Source: Streptomyces phaeofaciens (GTDB taxonomy: Bacteria; Actinomycetota; Actinomycetes; Streptomycetales; Streptomycetaceae). From it: 64,000 bases of DNA. Location: assembly GCF_014648915.1 (NCBI RefSeq), contig NZ_BMSA01000003.1, positions 310,001 through 374,000 on the forward strand. The letters run 5' to 3'. The notes under the pieces are model-generated. The model did not search any database. It saw only the letters and a program-made list of their open reading frames with translations, and had not been told where the DNA came from. Of this stretch, positions 9,024 through 14,938 are shown piece by piece (the first letter of the stretch is position 1; the number at the start of each line of letters is the position of its first letter). The position numbers and the translations under genes were made by a program.

Positions 9024-10049
9024 TCAGCGACGGGACGCGGACCGGCCCCGGCGGTAGAGGATCGCGCCACCGGCGATCAGGACGGCACTGACACCGGAGG
9101 CCGCCAGCAGCGCCTCCCGCTCGCTGCCGGTGTGCGGCATCTGCGGCCGGTCGGGACCGCCACCGTTGTGGTCACCGCCGGTGTCACCGCCACCGCTGTG
9201 GTCGCCACCGTCGTGACCCCCACCGTCGTGACCGCCTCCGTCGTGGTCACCACCGGAGTGGTCGCCACCGGAGTGGTCACCGCCGTAGGGGGGCGGAGTG
9301 GGGTGGTCGTCGTCGCCACCGTAGGGCGGCGGGGTCGAGTGACCACCGCCGTACGGAGGCGGGGTGGAGTGGTCGTCGTCGCCACCGTACGGAGGCGGGG
9401 TCGAGTGACCACCGCCGTACGGAGGCGGAGTGGATTCGTCGTCGCCACCGTACGGAGGCGGGGTCGAGTGACCACCGCCGTACGGAGGCGGAGTGGATTC
9501 GTCGTCGCCACCGTACGGAGGCGGGGTCGAGTGACCGCCACCGTACGGAGGCGGGGTGGAGTGGTCGTCGTCGCCACCGTACGAAGGCGGAGTGGAGTGA
9601 CCACCGCCGTACGGAGGCGCAGTGGAGTCGTCATCGTCGTCGTAGGAAGGCGGGGTGGAGTGGTCGTGCTCGTCCCCGTATCCGTACCCGGCGTCGGAGC
9701 CGGAGTCGCCGTAACCGGAGTCCGAGCCCTCGTGCTTCGAGCCGCCGCGGCCCGAGTCGTCGTCGTGGTCCCGCGCGGCCGGCGTGCGGTCCTTGCGGGG
9801 GGCGGCCGGGGAGTCGGCACAGGAGTTCCCCGCGGCGGGGCCGAGCGCGGCGGCGGCGGCCGGGTTGCCGCATGCCTTCACCGGCATGTCCGCCGGGTCC
9901 TGGACGTTCTTGCCCGACAGCACGCCGGGTGAACTCTTGGGCGCCCCGCCCGCGTGCGAGTCCGCGAACGCGGTACCGCCGGCGCACAGGGACAGAATGC
10001 TCGTCGCGGCCGCCGCCGCGACCATTCCCTTACTCAGCGTCTGTCGCAA
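9024..10049 (-). CDS. ChpA-like wall-anchored chaplin with one eroded chaplin domain and a long repeat stalk
   Basis: This 341-residue exported protein has a signal peptide at 1-29 (MRQTLSKGM start, AFA-D cleavage). One chaplin domain at about 40-77 keeps the SPGVLSG opening and the two cysteines (60 and 77), but alanines replace most of the alternating hydrophobic residues of normal chaplins. An Asp/His-rich spacer, then twelve STPPPYGG-type repeats (131-259) and a GGDH-rich stretch (260-297) form a stalk. The C-terminus is a sorting signal: MPHTG at 304-308, a hydrophobic helix at about 312-332 and a basic tail. The TTG start at 10049 follows AAGGA and gives the MRQ opening usual for long chaplins. 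Position and N-terminus suggest a ChpA orthologue that lost its second chaplin domain; that is inferred from memory of the family. Confidence 0.85.
   Translation of the reverse strand: MRQTLSKGMVAAAAATSILSLCAGGTAFADSHAGGAPKSSPGVLSGKNVQDPADMPVKACGNPAAAAALGPAAGNSCADSPAAPRKDRTPAARDHDDDSGRGGSKHEGSDSGYGDSGSDAGYGYGDEHDHSTPPSYDDDDDSTAPPYGGGHSTPPSYGGDDDHSTPPPYGGGHSTPPPYGGDDESTPPPYGGGHSTPPPYGGDDESTPPPYGGGHSTPPPYGGDDDHSTPPPYGGGHSTPPPYGGDDDHPTPPPYGGDHSGGDHSGGDHDGGGHDGGGHDGGDHSGGGDTGGDHNGGGPDRPQMPHTGSEREALLAASGVSAVLIAGGAILYRRGRSASRR
9159..9272 (-). repeat. GGDH/GGGH-type coding repeat
   Basis: Short repeats encode S/D-GG(G)-D/H units at residues 260-297 of the ChpA-like protein. They are rich in Gly, Asp and His and could form a flexible or metal-binding stalk. 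Confidence 0.75.
9273..9659 (-). repeat. Twelve tandem STPPPYGG-type coding repeats
   Basis: About 33-base units encode twelve repeats of the S-T-P-P-P/S-Y-G-G type at residues 131-259. They alternate between GGGH and GGDDDH or GGDDE endings, so the higher-order unit is about 66 bases. The codons are near-identical between units, which suggests recent expansion and makes length variation between strains likely. Confidence 0.9.
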
Positions 10050-10082
10050 GATCCTTGTCTTCCTGCTTGAAGAAGTGGGAAA

Positions 10083-10112
10083 GCCGGCCTCGGCCCGGGC
10101 CCCGCGGCCGGC
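10083..10112 (-). terminator. Hairpin between chpD and the ChpA-like gene
   Basis: Arms GCCGGCCTCGG (10083-10093) and CCGCGGCCGGC (10102-10112) pair with one mismatch around an 8-base loop. It lies 12-41 bases past the chpD stop and could terminate the chpD message or only attenuate it, since the next gene follows on the same strand. Confidence 0.5.
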
Positions 10113-10123
10113 GGTACGCGTCG

Positions 10124-10363
10124 TCAGCCGTTGCTGCAGGTGGTGCCGAACACCGGGTTCAGCCCGCCGATGACGGTGATCGGGTTGGCGCAGAAGTTCA
10201 GCTGGGCGTTGACGGGGATCTGGACGACGTTGCCGGACAGGAATCCGGGGGACCCGACGGCGACGCCGTGGGCGCCGGTGCCGGTGCCGGTGTCGGCGAA
10301 GGCCGGGGCGGCTCCGCCGAGGGCCAGGACCAGGCCCGCGACGACTGCTGCGCTCTTCTTCAT
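10124..10363 (-). CDS. chpD: Short chaplin (secreted amyloid surfactant)
   Basis: This 79-residue protein is a short chaplin. After secretion, short chaplins assemble into amyloid fibrils that lower surface tension and coat aerial hyphae. A signal peptide (MKKSAAVV, with cleavage after AFA at about residue 23) is followed by one chaplin domain with SPGFLSGNVVQIPVN, then alternating hydrophobic residues and two cysteines (NFC and TTC) about 17 residues apart that would form the conserved disulfide. There is no wall-sorting signal. The ATG at 10363 follows AGAAGGGA at good spacing. The chpD symbol rests on its place between a ChpA-like gene and rodlins and on the MKKSAAVV opening as I recall it; the chaplin class itself is clear from the sequence. 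Confidence 0.93.
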   Translation of the reverse strand: MKKSAAVVAGLVLALGGAAPAFADTGTGTGAHGVAVGSPGFLSGNVVQIPVNAQLNFCANPITVIGGLNPVFGTTCSNG

Positions 10364-10664
10364 GACTTTCCCTTCTCTGCGGTCATGCCTCGTTGACGGT
10401 TCGTAACCGCGCAGGCGCAACGGTCCGCTCGCACCGCGACCCACAGGCTGCACACGAGAGATAGACAGGGAAGGAACCCCGCGAACGCCCGTCACCCCGC
10501 ATTTCACTCGAATACCTTCATACAAACAACTCGTATGGACTATCGAAGGAGAAACACTTCACCTGAGCAGTGGAGGATGAATTGACAGAGCGCCGGAATG
10601 ATGCGGGGCAAAAAAAACCGCCGGACGGCTCGCAGGAAATGCGAGCCGTCCGGCGGCAGAGGCG
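10364..10664. other. Non-coding region upstream of chpD
   Basis: This 301-base gap carries the chpD promoter region and, at its far end, the rodlin terminator. It includes an AT-richer island near 10500-10560 with an inverted repeat CATAC/GTATG at 10519-10537, embedded in a longer imperfect dyad. I could not identify a promoter here resembling the mirrored rodlin promoters. Confidence 0.6.
10610..10656 (-). terminator. Strong intrinsic terminator of the first rodlin gene
   Basis: A perfect 17-bp stem (CCGCCGGACGGCTCGCA at 10618-10634, complement at 10640-10656) with a 5-base loop is followed, on the minus strand, by eight consecutive T residues (A-run at 10610-10617). This is a textbook Rho-independent terminator starting 9 bases past the stop. 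Confidence 0.95.
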
Positions 10665-11075
10665 TCAGCCGTTCTGAAGGCCGTTGCCCGAGAGGGCCGA
10701 GATGTCGCTCAGGAGGTGCGACAGCGGCTCGTCGCCCTTGGCCTGGGTGCTGTTCTCGGCGCACTGCTGGTTCTGCGGGGCCGACAGGACGTTGACGTCC
10801 TGGACGCCGACCGGGACCCCGCCGAGGAGTCCGCCGACGTTGGCCTTGACCGGCACCCCCAGGCAGAGCTTGTTGAGGGAGCTCTGGACCAGAGTGGCCT
10901 GCGGGCTCATGTCGCCCTTGGTCACGGAGTTCCCGAACGACTCGTGCGCGCCGTTGCCGCTGGCGGAGGTCGTGCCGGCGTCGTCCCCGATGGCAAGCGC
11001 CTGGGGGGCGGCCGCCGCCGACGCACCGACGACAGATGCGGCGACCGCCGCCGCGGCCATTGCCTTCTTCAGCAT
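10665..11075 (-). CDS. rdlA: Rodlin (aerial hypha rodlet protein), first copy
   Basis: This 136-residue secreted protein belongs to the rodlin family, which organises chaplin fibrils into the rodlet layer. A signal peptide ([17 protein letters not shown], with alanine-rich cleavage near residues 25-28) leads to a mature part with the family's [14 protein letters not shown] opening, [16 protein letters not shown], a conserved Cys at 71, and [20 protein letters not shown] with a second Cys at 105. The ATG at 11075 is chosen over one 18 bases upstream because AAAGGA precedes it at good spacing. It is divergent from the second rodlin and has the strongest terminator in the window. The rdlA name is by position next to chpD. 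Confidence 0.94.
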   Translation of the reverse strand: MLKKAMAAAAVAASVVGASAAAAPQALAIGDDAGTTSASGNGAHESFGNSVTKGDMSPQATLVQSSLNKLCLGVPVKANVGGLLGGVPVGVQDVNVLSAPQNQQCAENSTQAKGDEPLSHLLSDISALSGNGLQNG

Positions 11076-11093
11076 TTCTCGCGTCCTTTCCAT

Positions 11094-11115
11094 GTCCCGG
11101 CACCGATGCCGGGAC
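11094..11115 (-). promoter_or_regulatory. 5' leader stem-loop with UCGG loop in the first rodlin mRNA
   Basis: A perfect 9-bp stem (GTCCCGGCA/TGCCGGGAC) closes a 4-base loop that reads UCGG in the minus-strand RNA. It lies in the predicted 5' leader, about 18 bases before the start codon, and could stabilise this probably abundant message. Confidence 0.55.
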
Positions 11116-11133
11116 CCTGTACCTGCCCCCGAC

Positions 11134-11161
11134 TCAACCGGGCCCGCCGGGAATGGTTGCG
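11134..11161 (-). promoter_or_regulatory. BldN-like promoter of the first rodlin
   Basis: On the minus strand, CGCAAC (11156-11161), a 16-base spacer, and GGTTGA (11134-11139) resemble the CGTAAC-N16-CGTTGA promoter I recall for sigma-BldN. It directly abuts a GTGAAGCGC element (11162-11170) and leaves a leader of roughly 50 bases. Confidence 0.6.
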
Positions 11162-11243
11162 GCGCTTCACCCGATAGGAGTTCCGGCCAGGGATTTCCGG
11201 CCCGGCCGGGCGCTCCCCGCAATAGGCCATCGGAGTGAAGCGC
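11162..11243. promoter_or_regulatory. Inverted GTGAAGCGC elements between divergent rodlin promoters
   Basis: GCGCTTCAC at 11162-11170 and GTGAAGCGC at 11235-11243 form a perfect 9-bp inverted pair. Each abuts the -35 hexamer of its own divergent promoter. Similarity continues for several bases inward with one gap. This is a plausible activator site or mirrored promoter extension. Confidence 0.6.
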
Positions 11244-11271
11244 AGGAACCAAATCCGGCGAGTGGAGTTGA
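11244..11271 (+). promoter_or_regulatory. BldN-like promoter of the second rodlin
   Basis: AGGAAC (11244-11249), a 16-base spacer and AGTTGA (11266-11271) match the same promoter pattern as the first rodlin, in mirror image. The predicted leader is about 40 bases. Confidence 0.6.
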
Positions 11272-11316
11272 CCAGAGCGCTCCGGTGGACGGGGTTTCTC
11301 CAGAAGGGACTTGCAA

Positions 11317-11727
11317 GTGATCAAGAAGGTATTGGCCAGCGCCGCGGTCGCCGTTTCCGTCGTCGGTGCCATGGCTGCCGCCGCTGCCCCCGCACTCGCC
11401 ATCGGCAACGACAGCGGCACCACGTCCGCCAGCGGCAACGGCGCCCACCAGGAGTTCGGCAACTCGGCCACCTACGGCAACATGAGCCCCCAGATGGCGC
11501 TCATCCAGGGCTCCCTCAACAAGCCCTGCATCGGCCTGCCCGCCAAGTTCAACGTCGGTGGCATCCTCGGCGGAGTCCCGGTCGCCGTCCAGGACATCAA
11601 CGTCCTGTCCTCCCCGCAGAACCAGCAGTGCGTCGAGAACTCCACCCAGGCCAAGGGCGACGAGGCACTGTCGCACATCCTGGACGACATCTCCCTGCTC
11701 GCCGGCAACGGCGTCGCCAACCACTGA
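11317..11727 (+). CDS. rdlB: Rodlin, second copy
   Basis: This 136-residue secreted rodlin has a signal peptide ([17 protein letters not shown], cleavage near residue 25) and the conserved mature motifs [32 protein letters not shown] and [24 protein letters not shown]. The GTG at 11317 is chosen over an in-frame TTG two codons earlier because AGAAGGGA lies at correct spacing only for the GTG. It is divergent from the first rodlin and followed by a 16-bp hairpin and a third rodlin on the same strand. Its sequence is closer to the third copy than to the first. The rdlB name is by position. Confidence 0.94.
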   Translation: MIKKVLASAAVAVSVVGAMAAAAAPALAIGNDSGTTSASGNGAHQEFGNSATYGNMSPQMALIQGSLNKPCIGLPAKFNVGGILGGVPVAVQDINVLSSPQNQQCVENSTQAKGDEALSHILDDISLLAGNGVANH

Positions 11728-11737
11728 GTTCCGTCCC

Positions 11738-11774
11738 GACAGCGGGCCGCCGGATTCACCGGCGGCCCGCTGTC
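11738..11774 (+). terminator. Terminator of the second rodlin
   Basis: A perfect 16-bp stem, GACAGCGGGCCGCCGG at 11738-11753 and its complement at 11759-11774, encloses a 5-base loop 10 bases after the stop. There is no U-tract. Confidence 0.85.
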
Positions 11775-11917
11775 CGTGCGTCCGGACGAGGGGCGCGTGG
11801 CACTCGTGCCGGATGCGCTGCTCCAAACGGGGCAAAGCCCGCAACTTTCCCCGGGTGGAAGGCATTAGGCAGCACGCAGCTCCTCCCCCGGAGTCCGCTT
11901 TTCGAAAGGGAACGAAC

Positions 11918-12325
11918 ATGAAGAAGCTGTGGGCAACCGCGGCTGTCGCCGCCTCCCTGGCCGGCGTCGCGATCGCCTCCGCTCCGCAGGCCCTGGCCAT
12001 CGGTGACGACAGCGGCACGACCTCCGCCAGCGGCAACGGCGCCTCGTCGGAGTTCGGCAACTCGGCCACGTTCGGCGACATGAGCCCGCAGCTCTCGCTG
12101 GTTCAGGGTTCGCTGAACAAGCCGTGCGTGGGTCTGCCCCTGAAGGCCAACGTCGGTGGCCTCGGTGGCGTGGTCCCGGTCGGCGTCCAGGACCTCAACA
12201 TCCTGTCCTCCCCGCAGAACCAGCAGTGCGTCGAGAACTCCACCCAGGCCAAGGGCGACGAGCCGCTGTCGCACATCCTGGACGACATCTCGGCCCTGTC
12301 GGGCAACGGCCGCGGCAACGGCTGA
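11918..12325 (+). CDS. Rodlin, third copy (tandem paralogue)
   Basis: This 135-residue secreted protein has a signal peptide ([20 protein letters not shown]) and all rodlin landmarks: [39 protein letters not shown] and [24 protein letters not shown], with the two conserved cysteines. The ATG at 11918 has GAAAGGGA upstream. High nucleotide similarity to the second rodlin and the same orientation suggest a local tandem duplication. It has its own leader and hairpin terminator, so it may be controlled separately. A CGCAAC box near 11851 sits where a -35 of the mirrored promoter type would be, but its -10 is poor. S. coelicolor has two rodlins as I recall, so a third copy is notable. Confidence 0.94.
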   Translation: MKKLWATAAVAASLAGVAIASAPQALAIGDDSGTTSASGNGASSEFGNSATFGDMSPQLSLVQGSLNKPCVGLPLKANVGGLGGVVPVGVQDLNILSSPQNQQCVENSTQAKGDEPLSHILDDISALSGNGRGNG

Positions 12326-12343
12326 CGCCTCCCGCACCGCCTC

Positions 12344-12373
12344 GGCGGGTCACCGGTTATCCGGTGGCCCGCC
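12344..12373 (+). terminator. Terminator of the third rodlin
   Basis: A 13-bp stem with one G-U wobble (GGCGGGTCACCGG at 12344-12356, complement at 12361-12373) and a TTAT loop lies 19 bases past the stop. The gene on the opposite strand ends 34 bases further on. Confidence 0.75.
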
Positions 12374-12406
12374 GTTCGCGTTGGGCGCGGTCCGTGGGGC
12401 CGGGGT

Positions 12407-13942
12407 TCAGCGGCTCGCCGGCTCCGCCTCGTCGCCGTAACCGGCCCGGTCCGCCTTGTCGGCCTCGTGGATGGCCTCGGCGAGCTGCTCGACGTCGTCG
12501 TCCTCGGTCAGGTCGGCCAGGGTGTCGGCCCGCTCGGCCAGTTCACGCAAGGAAGGGGCGTCCGGCAGCGGGGTGTCCGGGTGGCGCAGGGCGTCGGCGA
12601 AGTAGGCGGCGGTCGCGGCGACCTGGAAGCGGGCGGGCGCGTCGTCGAGGCCGTCGTGCAGGGCGTCGGTCTCCAGTTGGCCGGAGGTCTCGTGCGGGGT
12701 GCGGGTGCGGGGGTCGAGCCAGCGGACGGTGGCGGTGGCGAGGTGGCCGTCGGCGCCCGGCTTCGTGCGGACGGCGTAGAAGGCGGTGACGGTGTGACCG
12801 GGGCCGACCTCGCCGCCGTCGACGCGGTCGTCGCGGAAGTCGTCGTCGGCGACGCGGCGGTCGTCGTAGCCGACGAGGCGGAAGTCGGCGACCGTCTCGG
12901 GGTCGAAGGCGACCTGGGCCTTGGCGTCCCGGGCGGTCAGGTCGATGTTGCGCGGGAGTTCCTCGGAGAAGACCGTGCGGGCGTCGTCCTCGGTCGAGAC
13001 GTAGGTGGTGTGGCCGTCGCCCTTGTCGGCGAGGCGCTCCATCAGGGCGTCGCCGTAGTCGCTGCCGACGCCGACGCCGAAGAGGGTGATGCCGTCCTCG
13101 CGGCGGGCGGTGGCGATGCGTTCCAGGATCGAGTCGGCGTCGGTGTCGCCGGTGTTGGCGAGGGCGTCGGAGACGAGGACGACCCGGTTGGTGGCGCCCT
13201 CTCGCAGGCCCTCGACGGCGGTCTCGTAGCCGGCTTCGACGCCGGCGCCGAGGTTGGTGGAGGACAGGGGTTCCAGGCTGTCGATGGCGTCGTGGACGCG
13301 GCCGCGGCGCTCGCCGAGGCGGGTCATCGGCAGAACGGTCTCGGCCCGGTCGCTGAAGGTGACGATGGCCACCGAGTCGTCGTCGCGGAGCCGGTCGGTC
13401 ATGGTGCCGAGGGCGTACCGGGCGAGGTCGAGGCGGCCCGGGTCGCCCATGGAGCCGGAGACGTCGATGACGAAGGTGAGGGCGGCGGGCGGCCGTTCGT
13501 CCCGGCTTTCGGCCGGGCGGGTGGCGAGGCCGACGCGGACCAGGGACCAGTCGTCGTCGCCGGTGCGGGCGCCGCCGACGGTGACCGAGAAGCCGTTGCC
13601 GTCGGGCCGCTCGTAGTCCTGGCGGAAGCTGTTGACGAACTCCTCGGGGCGGACCGTGGAGGGGTCGGGCAGCCGGCCGTCGGCGAGGGTGCGGCGGGCG
13701 TAGCCGTAGGACGCGGTGTCGACGTCGAGGGCGAAGGTGGAGAGGTGGTCGGGGTTCGCCTCGCGGGACGTGCCGTCCTCGTCCATGTCCTGGCCGCTGC
13801 CGCCCCTGGGCTGGGCCGGGGCCGGGAAGCCGTCGGCGCGGTCCGCGCCGCTGCTCGCCGGGTCGCCCGCGCTGCACCCGGTGAGCAGCAGCCCGGTGGC
13901 CGCGGCCAGGGCGAACAGATGCCGTGTCCGGTGGGTCTTCAT
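12407..13942 (-). CDS. VWA-domain lipoprotein (YfbK-like)
   Basis: This 511-residue lipoprotein has a lipobox LLTGC with the acylated Cys at 23, so it is tethered outside the membrane. An N-terminal domain containing DVDTASYGYARR (about 73-84) is followed by a von Willebrand A domain from about 155 with a complete MIDAS motif DVSGS (160-164) and a TNLGAG loop near residue 230. The C-terminal region is the extension usual in the YfbK/DUF3520 group. Such proteins bind metal-dependent protein ligands, but the partner is unknown. It sits between convergent rodlins and an ABC system and has its own start, so I cannot link it functionally to either. Confidence 0.9.
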   Translation of the reverse strand: MKTHRTRHLFALAAATGLLLTGCSAGDPASSGADRADGFPAPAQPRGGSGQDMDEDGTSREANPDHLSTFALDVDTASYGYARRTLADGRLPDPSTVRPEEFVNSFRQDYERPDGNGFSVTVGGARTGDDDWSLVRVGLATRPAESRDERPPAALTFVIDVSGSMGDPGRLDLARYALGTMTDRLRDDDSVAIVTFSDRAETVLPMTRLGERRGRVHDAIDSLEPLSSTNLGAGVEAGYETAVEGLREGATNRVVLVSDALANTGDTDADSILERIATARREDGITLFGVGVGSDYGDALMERLADKGDGHTTYVSTEDDARTVFSEELPRNIDLTARDAKAQVAFDPETVADFRLVGYDDRRVADDDFRDDRVDGGEVGPGHTVTAFYAVRTKPGADGHLATATVRWLDPRTRTPHETSGQLETDALHDGLDDAPARFQVAATAAYFADALRHPDTPLPDAPSLRELAERADTLADLTEDDDVEQLAEAIHEADKADRAGYGDEAEPASR

Positions 13943-14025
13943 GTGCCGTGCCCCCTGTGTCCGTCGATGTCTGTGACTGTGACGGGGCGGGGGGCCGGAA
14001 CGTGCGCCACGGGGTGTTGCGGATG

Positions 14026-14062
14026 GGTCTCGAAGCGGGCACGGAAACGGCCCGCCGAGACC
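14026..14062 (-). terminator. Hairpin after the ABC permease gene
   Basis: Arms GGTCTC plus GCGGGC (14026-14040) pair with GCCCGC plus GAGACC (14050-14062), interrupted by small bulges. It lies 22 bases beyond the permease stop. Confidence 0.6.
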
Positions 14063-14083
14063 GGTGGGTGATCTTCCGTTGAC

Positions 14084-14938
14084 CTACGAGACGATGTCCT
14101 TGCGGGCGAAACCCCTGAAGGCCAGGGCGAACAGCACGACGGCGTACGTTACCGAGACCGCGGCGCCCTGGATCATGCCGGACCACTCGGGGGTGGGCTG
14201 GACGGCGTCGGCCCAGGCGAACTGCCAGTGCGCGGGCAGGAAGTCGCGCCAGTCGCCGAGGGCGGTGACGGCGTCCAGGACATTGCCGACGATGGTCAGG
14301 CCGACCGCGCCACCGACCGCGCCGAGCGGGGCGTCGGTCCTGGTGGACAGCCAGAACGCGAGCCCGGCGGTGACCAGTTGGGAGACGAAGACGTAACCCA
14401 CCACGATCACCAGCCGCTGGGCGGCGGTGCCGGAGTCGAGTGCGCCGCCGGTGGGGAGTTCCAGCGGGCCCCAGCCGTAGGCCGCGCTGCCCACGGCGAG
14501 GGCGACGACCGGCAGCAGGATCATCGCGGCCAGGCTGAGGCCGAGGCCGACGACGAGCTTGGACCACAGCAGGCGGGCCCGGGGCACGGGTGCGGCGAGC
14601 AGATAGCGCAGGGAGGACCAGCCGGCCTCCGAGGCGACCGTGTCGCCGCAGAACAGGGCGACCGGGATGACCAGCAGGAAGCCCGCCGAGACGAACAGGT
14701 TGACCGCGGCGAAGTTGGCGGCCGAGGCGGTCGCCGTGTCCATCAGGGTCACCTGGTTGTTGCGGCCGCCCGGCTCGCCGCCGATGGCGAAGGCGATGAG
14801 CAGGACGAACGGCAGGGCGGCGAGGATCGCGCCCATGACGAGCGTGCGGCGGCGCTTGAGCTGGCGGGCCAGTTCGACGCGCAGGGGCAGGGTGTGGCCT
14901 GCCCGGTAGCCGGAGGCGACCTCGGTGAGCGTGCTCAT
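14084..14938 (-). CDS. ABC transporter permease (ABC-2 type)
   Basis: This 284-residue membrane protein has about six hydrophobic segments, the first at about 35-52 after an Arg-rich RQLKRRRTL segment, as in ABC-2 type permeases. Its GTFD-type extracellular motifs are absent, but the layout fits an exporter subunit. It overlaps by four bases with the upstream hydrolase/ATPase fusion gene (ATGA) and must form the membrane half of that transporter. The exported compound is not evident. The start ATG is fixed by the overlap. Confidence 0.88.
   Translation of the reverse strand: MSTLTEVASGYRAGHTLPLRVELARQLKRRRTLVMGAILAALPFVLLIAFAIGGEPGGRNNQVTLMDTATASAANFAAVNLFVSAGFLLVIPVALFCGDTVASEAGWSSLRYLLAAPVPRARLLWSKLVVGLGLSLAAMILLPVVALAVGSAAYGWGPLELPTGGALDSGTAAQRLVIVVGYVFVSQLVTAGLAFWLSTRTDAPLGAVGGAVGLTIVGNVLDAVTALGDWRDFLPAHWQFAWADAVQPTPEWSGMIQGAAVSVTYAVVLFALAFRGFARKDIVS

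Noticed and set aside
9273..9659. CRISPR-like periodic repeats
   Set aside because: The repeats are in-frame coding units without unique spacers and no cas gene is nearby.
8928..9932. Val/Arg-rich plus-strand frame over the repeat region
   Set aside because: It is the complement of the STPPPYGG coding repeat; the minus-strand frame has a signal peptide, chaplin cysteines and a sorting signal.
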